A stretch of 15,982 nucleotides of DNA from an uncultured Mollicutes bacterium (GCA_900550145.1 URRF01000028.1:1-15982); one strand, 5' to 3'. Numbered from the stretch's first letter, positions 8,405-14,858 are shown. The notes: generated by a model from the letters alone, not told the origin. Program-made: numbers and translations.

Positions 8405-8416
8405 TTTGTCGACAAA
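8405..8416. promoter_or_regulatory. 12-bp perfect palindrome in the recU divergent region
   Basis: TTTGTCGACAAA is a perfect inverted repeat in the 148-base gap between recU (leftward) and the small ORF at 8481 (rightward). It holds one of few CG steps in an otherwise AT-rich spacer. A dimeric repressor site is possible, but it does not match the Firmicutes LexA or Rex consensus that I know. No strong promoter hexamers are clear on either strand here; TATAAA at 8390-8395 is the best rightward -10-like match. Confidence 0.3.
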
Positions 8417-8480
8417 TGTTAAATAATTGTAAATTTATGATTTATTTACTTAAATATGTTACTATAGAAATGGTGATAGA

Positions 8481-8570
8481 ATGGATATAGTTTATTTATA
8501 TGAAATCGTAAACGATGCGATTGATGAAATAGAAGACATAAAACTAAAATTAAACTTGCTAAGAGAATAA
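8481..8570 (+). CDS. 29-residue acidic small ORF, unknown
   Basis: ATG 8481 to TAA 8568-8570 encodes a helical, acidic peptide beginning MDIVYLYEIVNDAI and ending KLNLLRE. GGTGAT lies six bases before the ATG, a good match to the anti-Shine-Dalgarno complement, which is the main reason to take it as translated. It is in the same frame as the holin-like ORF that follows, separated by its TAA and 30 bases. I do not recognise the family. It could be a small protein translated with its neighbour, or the start of one broken gene. Confidence 0.4.
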   Translation: MDIVYLYEIVNDAIDEIEDIKLKLNLLRE

Positions 8571-8600
8571 AAAAATGAAGTAATTCATATAATTCTATGG

Positions 8601-8861
8601 GTGATTAAAATACAAACAATATATTTATCTATAATATTACTTGTTATGGGAGAAGGTTTAAAAAACTTAGAATTTATTCGTAAGAATATGGTTATTTGGT
8701 TATTACTTATAATAAGTGTGATAGTTAATTTTATTTTCTATGGTATAAACATTAATACATTTTTAGAAAGTATAATAGCAACATCATTAGCAACATTTTT
8801 ATATGATTGCATAAAAAATATACGAAATAGTATAAAAAATAGAAAAGAGCATCTAGGTTGA
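8601..8861 (+). CDS. Small membrane protein resembling a phage holin
   Basis: About 86 residues from GTG 8601. There is a hydrophobic segment at 6-17, then GLKNLEFIRKN, a second at about 31-50, a short polar turn (GININTF), an amphipathic or third membrane segment at about 54-70, and a Lys/Arg-rich tail. This pattern, with GEGLKN followed by the long helix pair, reminds me of Firmicutes holin-type families seen in prophages and sporadically on chromosomes. No peptidoglycan hydrolase gene is near, so a lysis role is not supported. The start is uncertain: no Shine-Dalgarno precedes GTG 8601, and the frame stays open back to 8571 without an ATG. The stop lies in the loop of a terminator whose 5' arm is in the last codons. 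Confidence 0.5.
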   Translation: MIKIQTIYLSIILLVMGEGLKNLEFIRKNMVIWLLLIISVIVNFIFYGININTFLESIIATSLATFLYDCIKNIRNSIKNRKEHLG

Positions 8862-8878
8862 CAAAATGCTCTTTTTTT
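8843..8878 (+). terminator. Intrinsic terminator after the holin-like gene
   Basis: AAAAGAGCAT (8843-8852) pairs with ATGCTCTTTT (8866-8875) around a 13-base loop, followed by more T. The 5' arm is inside the end of the coding sequence. TTGACA at 8858-8863, a possible -35 for gpsB, lies in the loop. Confidence 0.85.
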
Positions 8879-8886
8879 GAGAGAAT
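8858..8886 (+). promoter_or_regulatory. Possible gpsB promoter
   Basis: TTGACA (8858-8863), 17 bases, GAGAAT (8881-8886). The -35 is perfect but the -10 is poor, and the predicted start would leave a leader of only about 14 bases that still includes AGGTGAGAGG. Since a terminator isolates gpsB from upstream transcription, some promoter must be near here. Confidence 0.4.
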
Positions 8887-8906
8887 ATATAAGAGGTGAG
8901 AGGAGT

Positions 8907-9239
8907 ATGTTATTTGAAGAAATATCTTTAACACCACAAGAGATTTTGGATAAAGATTTTAAAGTAGATACTAGGGGGTATCGTCCACAAGAAGTAGATA
9001 AATTTTTGGATGTAATAATTGGGGATTATACTAAATTTATATCTATGGTTAAAAGAAACGAAGCTGAAAAAAAAGAGCTTATAGAAGAAAATCTTAGATT
9101 GAAAAAAGAACTAAGGGATTGTAAAGATAAAATAGAACTCCTTAAAAATACACCTAACAAAGAACTTACAAATGTTGATATGTTAAGAAGAATATCAACA
9201 CTTGAGAAAGTTGTATTTGGAGATAAAAATAATTATTAA
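8907..9239 (+). CDS. gpsB: Cell-division adaptor GpsB (DivIVA family)
   Basis: A 110-residue cytoplasmic protein that links class A PBPs to the division and elongation machinery in Firmicutes. Residues 1-50 are the DivIVA-type N-terminal domain, with TRGYRPQEVDKFLD (22-35) as its signature. Residues 50-82 form a charged coiled coil. The C-terminal oligomerisation motif is DMLRRISTLEKVVFG (91-105), which is characteristic of GpsB rather than DivIVA. I chose ATG 8907 with AGAGGTGAG upstream; an in-frame TTG at 8877 would add ten residues without family support and skip this ribosome site. It is followed at once by rnpB, as in B. subtilis. Its known partner type, a class A PBP, is encoded in this same window. 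Confidence 0.92.
   Translation: MLFEEISLTPQEILDKDFKVDTRGYRPQEVDKFLDVIIGDYTKFISMVKRNEAEKKELIEENLRLKKELRDCKDKIELLKNTPNKELTNVDMLRRISTLEKVVFGDKNNY
9202..9229 (+). promoter_or_regulatory. Possible rnpB promoter inside the gpsB end
   Basis: TTGAGA (9202-9207), 16 bases, TAAAAA (9224-9229), predicting a transcription start near 9236, which agrees with the 5' end of the RNase P RNA inferred from helix P1. The -10 match is modest. Confidence 0.35.
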
Positions 9240-9590
9240 TAATATCTGGGCAAACGCTGTATACAAGTTATATAGAGGAAAGTCCATGCTCGCACTGTCC
9301 AACTTGGATAGTAGTGTTCGTGTATAAGGAAAAAATAACTTATAGTAGTTTTTAACTAACGGCATCGAATTAACCTAAAGATTAATCCATGGTTATATTA
9401 GATATAAAGTGCCATAGAGACGAGTAATCAGAAATGAAGAAATGGAACGAGGTAAACCCCACGAGCGAGAAACCCAAAATATGGTAGGGGAGCTTTTAAT
9501 TAGGTAACTAATTAAAGGATGCATTTAATGCATAGATAAATGTTTGCCGCTTCATAAGAAGCACAGAACATGGCTTATAAGATATTATTA
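9237..9590 (+). ncRNA. rnpB: RNase P RNA (class B, Bacillus type)
   Basis: The catalytic RNA that trims the 5' leaders of pre-tRNAs. Universally conserved blocks are present in order: GAGGAAAGTCCATGCTCGCA near 9277-9296, GTGCCATAGAGACGAG (9408-9423), GGAACGAGGTAAACCCC (9443-9459), CGAGCGAGAAACCCAAAAT just after, GGTAGGGGAGC (9483-9493), TTTGCCGC (9543-9550) and ACAGAACATGGCTTATA (9563-9579). Helix P1 is an 11-bp perfect pairing of 9237-9247 with 9580-9590, which I used to set the ends. The 5' arm overlaps the gpsB stop codon. The arrangement after CCCAAAAT fits the B form found in Bacilli. No U-rich terminator follows; rodZ begins 24 bases later. Confidence 0.95.
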
Positions 9591-9613
9591 TAAAATAAGA
9601 AAGGAAGAATTAA

Positions 9614-10084
9614 ATGAAAGTTATAGGAGAGAAACTAAAGACTTCAAGAGAAGAAAAAGGTTTATCTCTAGAAGAAGTATCAGAAGATCTGAAAATAAAA
9701 GTAGAAGATTTAAAAAATATAGAACTTGGAAATAAAGATTCATTCCAAGATATATATTTTCTAAAAAAAGCAATATATGACTATGCAAAATATTTAGGTC
9801 TTGATTATGAACAACTAATAGAAGAATTTAATGAATTTATGTTTGAATGCACTTCTAAAATACCGGTTGATGTGATTGAAAAAATTAGTAAACAAAAAGA
9901 AGAAGCTGAGTCAAACAAAAAGGCATTATCGCCTTATACAAAAGATCCGGTGAATAACAATAAAAAGAAATTAATAATTTTAGGAATTATTATACTTTTA
10001 CTTGTTGGTATCATAACTTCAGTAATTTTAATAAAAGAAAAAAATAGAAGAGATAATGATCGAATTATGGCATCACTATTATAA
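9614..10084 (+). CDS. rodZ: RodZ-like helix-turn-helix membrane protein
   Basis: A 156-residue protein with a cytoplasmic HTH_25-type domain (residues 3-72; GEKLKTSREEKGLSLEEVS, then LKNIELGNKDSFQDIYFLKK), a charged linker and one membrane segment at about 119-140. RodZ connects the MreB cytoskeleton to wall elongation. The usual extracellular beta domain is absent: only about 15 residues follow the membrane helix. The call rests on the HTH plus single TM layout and on position directly before pgsA, which matches B. subtilis ymfM-pgsA. AAAGGAAG precedes ATG 9614. pgsA starts 11 bases after its stop, so the two are probably one operon, perhaps partly fed by rnpB transcription. Confidence 0.8.
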   Translation: MKVIGEKLKTSREEKGLSLEEVSEDLKIKVEDLKNIELGNKDSFQDIYFLKKAIYDYAKYLGLDYEQLIEEFNEFMFECTSKIPVDVIEKISKQKEEAESNKKALSPYTKDPVNNNKKKLIILGIIILLLVGIITSVILIKEKNRRDNDRIMASLL

Positions 10085-10095
10085 AGGAGAAGAAT

Positions 10096-10704
10096 ATGAA
10101 TTTACCTAATAAATTAACAATGTCAAGAATAATACTAACAATAATTTTAATAATAATAATGTTATTTCCATTTTATCAAATAAACGTAGCTTTTCCGATG
10201 TGGACTTGGAATATAGGTGAAGTAATAGAAGTGGATAGTAGATATATAATATCAGGAATATTATTTGTGATCGCATCTTTAACTGATTTACTAGATGGTA
10301 AAATTGCAAGAAAAAGAAACTTAGTTACAGATTTTGGAAAATTTCTAGATAGTATAGCAGATAAAGTTTTAGTTAATTCAGTTTTAATTATATTTGCAGT
10401 GCAAAATGTTATAAGTCCAATTATACCAGTTGTAATAATATTTAGAGATACTATAATTGATTCAATAAGAATGCTTGCATCTAACAAAGGGGTAGTTATA
10501 GCAGCAGGCAAAGCAGGCAAAATAAAAACAGCAACAATGATGACAGGACTAACATTATTATTCTTTTATAATTTACCATTTGAAATATGGAATATAGATG
10601 TTGCTAATGTTCTTGTTATAATTGCTACAGTATTATCAATTTATTCTGGTGTAGAATATTATTATAAGAACAAAAAATTAATATTTGAAAATAACCAAAA
10701 ATAA
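10096..10704 (+). CDS. pgsA: CDP-diacylglycerol-glycerol-3-phosphate 3-phosphatidyltransferase
   Basis: Makes phosphatidylglycerol phosphate, the committed step to phosphatidylglycerol and cardiolipin, in the membrane. The CDP-alcohol phosphotransferase signature D-x2-DG-x2-AR-x8-G-x3-D-x3-D is complete: Asp64, Asp67, Gly68, Ala71, Arg72, Gly81, Asp85 and Asp89. About six hydrophobic segments surround it, starting with MNLPNKLTMSRI, the standard N-terminus of this family. At 202 residues it is near the usual length. Other CDP-alcohol transferases share the motif, but the start sequence and the rodZ-pgsA-recA context favour PgsA. AAAGGAG precedes the ATG. A terminator follows at 10728. Confidence 0.92.
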   Translation: MNLPNKLTMSRIILTIILIIIMLFPFYQINVAFPMWTWNIGEVIEVDSRYIISGILFVIASLTDLLDGKIARKRNLVTDFGKFLDSIADKVLVNSVLIIFAVQNVISPIIPVVIIFRDTIIDSIRMLASNKGVVIAAGKAGKIKTATMMTGLTLLFFYNLPFEIWNIDVANVLVIIATVLSIYSGVEYYYKNKKLIFENNQK

Positions 10705-10727
10705 AAAAACGAAAGAAAACATATACA

Positions 10728-10760
10728 AAAAAAGCTTTTTATATAGAGCTTTTTTAATTT
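10728..10760 (+). terminator. Intrinsic terminator after pgsA
   Basis: AAAAAAGCT (10728-10736) pairs with AGCTTTTTT (10747-10755) around a ten-base loop, with further T-rich sequence. It separates pgsA from recA transcription. Confidence 0.75.
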
Positions 10761-10784
10761 TTAGAGAAAAAATAAGAGCAATTA

Positions 10785-10802
10785 TTCAAACAATTGTTCG
10801 AA
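10785..10802 (+). promoter_or_regulatory. LexA (SOS) box upstream of recA
   Basis: TTCAAACAATTGTTCGAA is an 18-bp near-perfect inverted repeat with one mismatched pair. The core CAAAC-AATT-GTTCG differs by one base from the Firmicutes LexA consensus CGAAC-N4-GTTCG. It ends seven bases before the -35 hexamer of recA. Damage-inducible control is inferred from this match and from recA being the classic target. Confidence 0.75.
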
Positions 10803-10808
10803 AAACAC

Positions 10809-10837
10809 TTGATTTATTATTTTAAATATTATACAAT
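10809..10837 (+). promoter_or_regulatory. recA promoter
   Basis: TTGATT (10809-10814), 17 bases, TACAAT (10832-10837). A start near 10844 would give a leader of about 24 bases that carries GGGAGG just ahead of the recA ATG. Confidence 0.7.
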
Positions 10838-10867
10838 GATAATGTAATTAAAAATTGGGAGGAAAAA

Positions 10868-11878
10868 ATGGCAAAAGAAAAAGAAATAGATAAAGATAAA
10901 ATGTTAGATCAGGTTTTAGCCGATATAGAAAAACAATTTGGTAAAGGAGCCATCATGAGATTAGGTGGCAGTGAAACAAGAGAAATAGACGTTATTTCAA
11001 CAGGTTCATTATCATTAGATATAGCACTTGGAGTAGGTGGTTATCCTAAAGGAAGAATAGTAGAAATATATGGACCAGAATCAAGTGGTAAAACTACATT
11101 TGCATTACATGCAATAGCAGAGGTTCAAAAAAAAGGAGGCAGAGCCGCTTTTATTGATGCAGAACATGCACTTGATCCAGTATATGCTAAAAATCTAGGA
11201 GTAAATATAGATAACTTATTATTATCACAACCAGATACAGGGGAACAAGCACTAGAAATATGTGAAGCATTAGTAAGAAGCCAAGCAATCAGTATTGTAG
11301 TAATTGACTCTGTAGCAGCACTTGTGCCACAAGCCGAGATAGAAGGAGAGATGGGAGATTCACACGTAGGTCTTCAAGCTAGATTAATGAGTCAAGCATT
11401 AAGAAAATTATCTGGTACAATTAATAAAACAAACACAATAGTAATATTTATAAATCAATTAAGAGAAAAAGTAGGAGTTATGTTTGGTAATCCGGAAACA
11501 ACTCCAGGTGGAAGAGCACTTAAATTTTATTCATCTGTAAGGTTAGAAGTAAGAAGAGCAGAACAAATAAAACAAGGTGATTCAGTTGTTGGAAATAAAA
11601 CAGTTATAAAAGTGGTTAAAAACAAAGTAGCACCTCCATTTAAAACAGCAAATGTTGATATAATGTATGGTGAAGGTGTAAGTAAAGAAGGCGAACTTGT
11701 TGATTTAGCAACAGAAGCAGCAATAATAGAAAAAAGTGGTGCTTGGTATTCATATAATGGTGAAAAAATTGGCCAAGGTAAGGAAAATGTAAAAGCATTA
11801 TTTAAACAAAATATTGTTCTAAGAGACGAGATAGAAACAAAAGTAAGAGAACACTATAATATTTTAAGAGGTAACTAA
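10868..11878 (+). CDS. recA: Recombinase RecA
   Basis: ATP-dependent strand-exchange protein; it also triggers LexA self-cleavage. Visible elements: N-terminal helix with FGKGAIMRLG (24-33), Walker A GPESSGKTT (69-77), IDAEHALDPVYA (96-107), Walker B-type IVVID (143-147), loop L1 near 155-165, and loop L2 INQLREKVGVMFGNPETTPG (195-214). The C-terminal domain is complete but the acidic tail common in longer RecAs is absent, giving 336 residues. ATG 10868 has GGGAGG six bases ahead. It is its own transcription unit, with a promoter, a LexA-like box and terminators on both sides. B. subtilis has cinA between pgsA and recA; it is absent here. Confidence 0.98.
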   Translation: MAKEKEIDKDKMLDQVLADIEKQFGKGAIMRLGGSETREIDVISTGSLSLDIALGVGGYPKGRIVEIYGPESSGKTTFALHAIAEVQKKGGRAAFIDAEHALDPVYAKNLGVNIDNLLLSQPDTGEQALEICEALVRSQAISIVVIDSVAALVPQAEIEGEMGDSHVGLQARLMSQALRKLSGTINKTNTIVIFINQLREKVGVMFGNPETTPGGRALKFYSSVRLEVRRAEQIKQGDSVVGNKTVIKVVKNKVAPPFKTANVDIMYGEGVSKEGELVDLATEAAIIEKSGAWYSYNGEKIGQGKENVKALFKQNIVLRDEIETKVREHYNILRGN

Positions 11879-11903
11879 AAAATTCATCATTTGATGAATT
11901 TTT
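11878..11903 (+). terminator. Intrinsic terminator after recA
   Basis: AAAAATTCATC (11878-11888) pairs perfectly with GATGAATTTTT (11893-11903) around a four-base loop. The final T run and the AT-rich but 11-bp stem fit a rho-independent terminator that could work in both directions. Confidence 0.85.
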
Positions 11904-11941
11904 AACTATAATTACCAATTATGTATAGAAATAATTTGCTC

Positions 11942-11970
11942 TTGACTTTAAGTTAAATCAAATTTACAAT
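11942..11970 (+). promoter_or_regulatory. rny promoter
   Basis: TTGACT (11942-11947), 17 bases, TACAAT (11965-11970). A start near 11977 gives a leader of about 46 bases ending in AGAGGAGGAATT before the rny ATG. No competing signal is visible in this spacer. Confidence 0.75.
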
Positions 11971-12022
11971 AGAAGTATATAGTTAAAAATTTAACGATAT
12001 AAATATATATAGAGGAGGAATT

Positions 12023-13576
12023 ATGGAAGGTATTATTGTTTCCATTTTGACCTCTGTAATTGGATTAGGAGTAGGCGCAGTATCCGTTATTATTTATAGT
12101 AATAAAAAAGAAAAAGGCGCTTCTAAAAAAGCAGAAGAAATTTTAGAAAAAGCAAAAAAAGATGCAGAAAAGGCAAAGAGAGATTCTATTTTAGAACTTA
12201 AAGAAGAGAGTCATAAGTTAAAATTAGAAACTGATAAAGAAATTAGGGAAAGAAAACAAGAAATAAATGAATTAGAAGATAGATTACTTCAAAGAGAAAA
12301 AAACATAGATAAAAGAGATGAGATCCTACAAAATAGGGATAAGATGTTAGAAGAAAGAGATAATGCCCTAGTTTTAAAACAAAAAGAAATCCAAAAAGCA
12401 GAAGAAGAAATGGAAGAATTAAAAAAAAGAGAGATGGAACTATTAGAAAGTATTTCCGGTTTTTCTAAAGAAAAAGCACGTGATCTTATAATGAAACGTG
12501 TAGAAAATGATTTAGAAGTAGAAATTACTTCAATGGTTAAAGAAAGAGAAATAGAAGCAAAATTAGAAGTTGATAAAAAAGCAAAAGATATGCTTGTTAT
12601 GACAATGCAAAAATATGCTTCTGATGTTACAAATGAAAAAACAGTTTCAGTTGTAACATTACCTAATGATGAAATGAAAGGTAGAATTATTGGAAGAGAA
12701 GGAAGGAATATAAGGACAATAGAAGCGGTAACTGGAGTAGATTTAATAATCGATGATACACCAGAAGCAATTGTACTTTCAAGTTTTGATCCATTAAGAA
12801 GAGAAATTGCAAGACAAACTATTGAAACTTTAGTAAAAGATGGAAGAATTCATCCTGCTAGAATAGAAGAGTTATATGATAAAACTTGTAAAGATTTTAA
12901 TAATAAAATATTAGAATATGGAAATCAAGCGGCATTTGAACTTGGATTATCTAAATTATCTCCTGAACTAGTTGAAATTTTAGGTAAATTATATTTTAGA
13001 ACAAGTTATGGACAAAATGCATTGCAACATTCAAAAGAAGTTGCACATTTATCTGGCATAATTGCTTCTGAATTAGGTGAAAATGTTAATATAGCAAAAA
13101 GAGCTGGGTTACTTCATGATATAGGTAAAGCAATCGATTTTGAGGTTGAAGGTAGTCACGTTGATATTGGTGTAGAACTTGCAAAGAAATTTAATGAAGA
13201 TAAAATTGTTATAAATGCAATCGCATCACATCATGGAGATACTGAAGCAACTAGTATAATATCTGTCATTGTTGCTATTGCAGATGCTTTATCTGCATCT
13301 CGTCCAGGAGCAAGAAATGATTCACTAGAGAATTATATAAAAAGATTAGAACAATTAGAAGAAATAGCTAATAGTTTTGATGGCGTTGAAAAATCATATG
13401 CAATACAAGCTGGAAGAGAATTAAGAGTATTAGTAAAACCAGATCAAATTGATGATTTGAAGAGTTTTAAAGTAGCAAGAGATATAAAAAATAGAATAGA
13501 AAATGAAATGCAATACCCAGGAACTGTTAAAGTAACAGTAATAAGAGAAACAAGAGCAGTTGAAGAAGCAAAATAA
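12023..13576 (+). CDS. rny: Ribonuclease Y
   Basis: Membrane-anchored endoribonuclease that starts mRNA decay in many Firmicutes. The 517-residue protein has the expected order: an N-terminal membrane helix (about 3-26), a long Lys/Glu-rich coiled coil (about 30-200), a KH RNA-binding domain (about 208-270, with GRIIGREGRNIRTIE at 220-234), and an HD hydrolase domain with His336 and the His365-Asp366 pair in LLHDIGKAID, plus ASHHGD (401-406). Length is typical and no key residue is missing. AGAGGAGGAATT gives a strong ribosome site. It lies next to recA as in B. subtilis and has its own promoter and terminator. Confidence 0.97.
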   Translation: MEGIIVSILTSVIGLGVGAVSVIIYSNKKEKGASKKAEEILEKAKKDAEKAKRDSILELKEESHKLKLETDKEIRERKQEINELEDRLLQREKNIDKRDEILQNRDKMLEERDNALVLKQKEIQKAEEEMEELKKREMELLESISGFSKEKARDLIMKRVENDLEVEITSMVKEREIEAKLEVDKKAKDMLVMTMQKYASDVTNEKTVSVVTLPNDEMKGRIIGREGRNIRTIEAVTGVDLIIDDTPEAIVLSSFDPLRREIARQTIETLVKDGRIHPARIEELYDKTCKDFNNKILEYGNQAAFELGLSKLSPELVEILGKLYFRTSYGQNALQHSKEVAHLSGIIASELGENVNIAKRAGLLHDIGKAIDFEVEGSHVDIGVELAKKFNEDKIVINAIASHHGDTEATSIISVIVAIADALSASRPGARNDSLENYIKRLEQLEEIANSFDGVEKSYAIQAGRELRVLVKPDQIDDLKSFKVARDIKNRIENEMQYPGTVKVTVIRETRAVEEAK

Positions 13577-13589
13577 TGCTTCTTTTTTT
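13563..13589 (+). terminator. Intrinsic terminator overlapping the rny stop codon
   Basis: AAGAAGCA (13563-13570) pairs with TGCTTCTT (13577-13584) around a six-base loop, and seven T run from 13583. The rny TAA falls in the loop, so the 5' arm is coding. Confidence 0.88.
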
Positions 13590-13632
13590 CATATTATTTT
13601 TTGGACAAACATAATATATTGTAGGTGGTGCC

Positions 13633-14535
13633 ATGAATAATTATATAAATTTCTATTATGAGTTATATCCAGATAATATTGTAAAAAGCAAAGATAACTA
13701 TACATTTGTAATTAATAATGAAAAATATTATTTTACTATCTATAATAGAGATATAGCAGAAATAGACACTATTTTTAAATTGAATAGAGAGATGATTGCA
13801 AGAAACTCATTAGTGCATGAAATAATATTAAATAAAAAAAATGAACCACTTACATTAGTAGATGGGGTTTATTATATACTTCTAAGAGTATATGTTAATG
13901 ACACTAAAATAATATCTATAGATGATATACTATTTATGTTAAATTCTAACGATTCAATAATGGATAACAATATTATAGGTAGAACTGATTGGGTTAAATT
14001 ATGGTCCTTAAAGATTGATTATTTTGAATATCAAATAGGGCATTTAATAAAAAAATACCCATATATTTATAATACAGTCGATTATTATATAGGGCTTGGA
14101 GAAAATGCAATAGAATATATTAAAGAATTAAGTGAAGAAAAGATGAATACAAATTTATCAGTTACTCATAGAAGAATAGGTGCAAATTCAACACTCTTTG
14201 ATTTATATAATCCATTGAATTTAGTAATAGATTACAAAGTAAGAGATATTGCAGAATATATAAAAGATGTATTTTTTAATAGTGATATAGATGTATATAA
14301 AATATTAAATGAATTATTTAGTAAAGCAATATTTGATAAACCAACATTGAGTTTACTTTTTTCTAGATTACTTTTCCCATCATATTATTTTGATTTGTAT
14401 GAAAATATTTTAGAAATGGATTTAAATGAGAACATTATTTTAAATATAATAAAAAAATCAACTTCGTATGAAAAATTTTTGTATTTTCTCATGCAAAATT
14501 GGTCATTATATAAAATAGAGTGGTTGGTTAAATAA
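13633..14535 (+). CDS. YutH/CotS-like protein of the kinase-like fold
   Basis: A 300-residue protein with no membrane segment. The middle and end resemble the YutH/CotS branch of the aminoglycoside-phosphotransferase-like fold: W120...SLKIDYFEYQI (125-135), YYIGLGENAIEYI (151-163), VTHRRI (177-182), YNPLNLVIDY (192-201) and RDIAEYIKD (204-212). The VTHRRI site stands where active kinases have a catalytic HGD-type loop, so this may be a degenerate enzyme. The resemblance is from memory and moderate. In B. subtilis a yutH gene neighbours yutI, a NifU-domain gene, and the same pairing appears here, which supports the call. AGGTGGTG precedes ATG 13633. It overlaps the converging NifU-domain gene by eight bases. 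YutH and CotS relate to spore coat in sporulating relatives; I see no sporulation gene here. Confidence 0.5.
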   Translation: MNNYINFYYELYPDNIVKSKDNYTFVINNEKYYFTIYNRDIAEIDTIFKLNREMIARNSLVHEIILNKKNEPLTLVDGVYYILLRVYVNDTKIISIDDILFMLNSNDSIMDNNIIGRTDWVKLWSLKIDYFEYQIGHLIKKYPYIYNTVDYYIGLGENAIEYIKELSEEKMNTNLSVTHRRIGANSTLFDLYNPLNLVIDYKVRDIAEYIKDVFFNSDIDVYKILNELFSKAIFDKPTLSLLFSRLLFPSYYFDLYENILEMDLNENIILNIIKKSTSYEKFLYFLMQNWSLYKIEWLVK

Positions 14536-14761
14536 CATTTATTACTTCTTCAATTTCAGGTATTTCAAATTTTAAAGTATACTCAATCATATCTTTAATT
14601 GTATTATCTGCCATATCACATTCTGTGCAGGCACCTAATAGTTTTACATAACACTTACCATTCTCAAATTTGATAAATTCAACATCACCACCATCATTAT
14701 TCAAAAATGGTTTTATTTTATTTAATATATTACTAATTTTCTCTTCAACACTTTCTTTCAT
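14528..14761 (-). CDS. NifU C-terminal-domain Fe-S scaffold or carrier protein (YutI-like)
   Basis: A 77-residue stand-alone NifU domain that holds or delivers Fe-S clusters through a CxxC pair. The family core is clear: LNKIKPFLNNDGGDVEFIKF (13-32), then LLGACTECDMADNTIKDMIE (41-60), with Cys45 and Cys48; the common form is GACxGCPxS, so the residues around the second Cys are a little divergent. I chose ATG 14761 because GGTGAT lies six bases ahead; TTG/GTG codons upstream would add a few residues. Its stop overlaps the end of the YutH-like gene on the other strand. Its promoter at 14778-14806 is back to back with that of the S1 gene. Confidence 0.9.
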   Translation of the reverse strand: MKESVEEKISNILNKIKPFLNNDGGDVEFIKFENGKCYVKLLGACTECDMADNTIKDMIEYTLKFEIPEIEEVINVI

Positions 14762-14777
14762 TCGTATCACCAATCAA

Positions 14778-14806
14778 ATTATACATGGCTTTAACAAATA
14801 TTGCAA
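14778..14806 (-). promoter_or_regulatory. Promoter of the NifU-domain gene
   Basis: On the minus strand, TTGCAA (14801-14806), 17 bases, TATAAT (14778-14783). A start near 14771 leaves about ten bases of leader, which still includes part of GGTGAT. Confidence 0.65.
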
Positions 14807-14812
14807 TTTATT

Positions 14813-14842
14813 TAGACAAAATAAATAATCATGTGTTATAAT
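14813..14842 (+). promoter_or_regulatory. Promoter of the S1-domain gene
   Basis: TAGACA (14813-14818), 18 bases, TATAAT (14837-14842) with an extended TGT just upstream of the -10. The predicted start near 14849 gives a very short leader with AGGTGTGAT before ATG 14859. It is divergent from the NifU-gene promoter, seven bases away. Confidence 0.7.
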
Positions 14843-14858
14843 GTGCATGAGGTGTGAT

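Noticed and set aside
8601..8861. Holin-endolysin lysis cassette or toxin system
   Set aside because: No hydrolase, antitoxin or phage gene is next to it; only the membrane topology suggests a holin.
8877..8906. TTG start giving gpsB ten more residues
   Set aside because: The GpsB family starts at the MLFEEISLT type sequence and the AGGTGAG site serves ATG 8907.
8752..8937. Minus-strand ORF opposite the holin-like gene and gpsB start
   Set aside because: It crosses a terminator and two genes, lacks a ribosome site and has AT-rich shadow composition.
9544..9735. 63-codon Arg/Lys-rich ORF over the rnpB end and rodZ start
   Set aside because: It overlaps the conserved 3' part of RNase P RNA and reads rodZ out of frame.
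10106..10520. Two minus-strand hydrophobic ORFs opposite pgsA
   Set aside because: They are complements of the pgsA membrane helices, without start signals.
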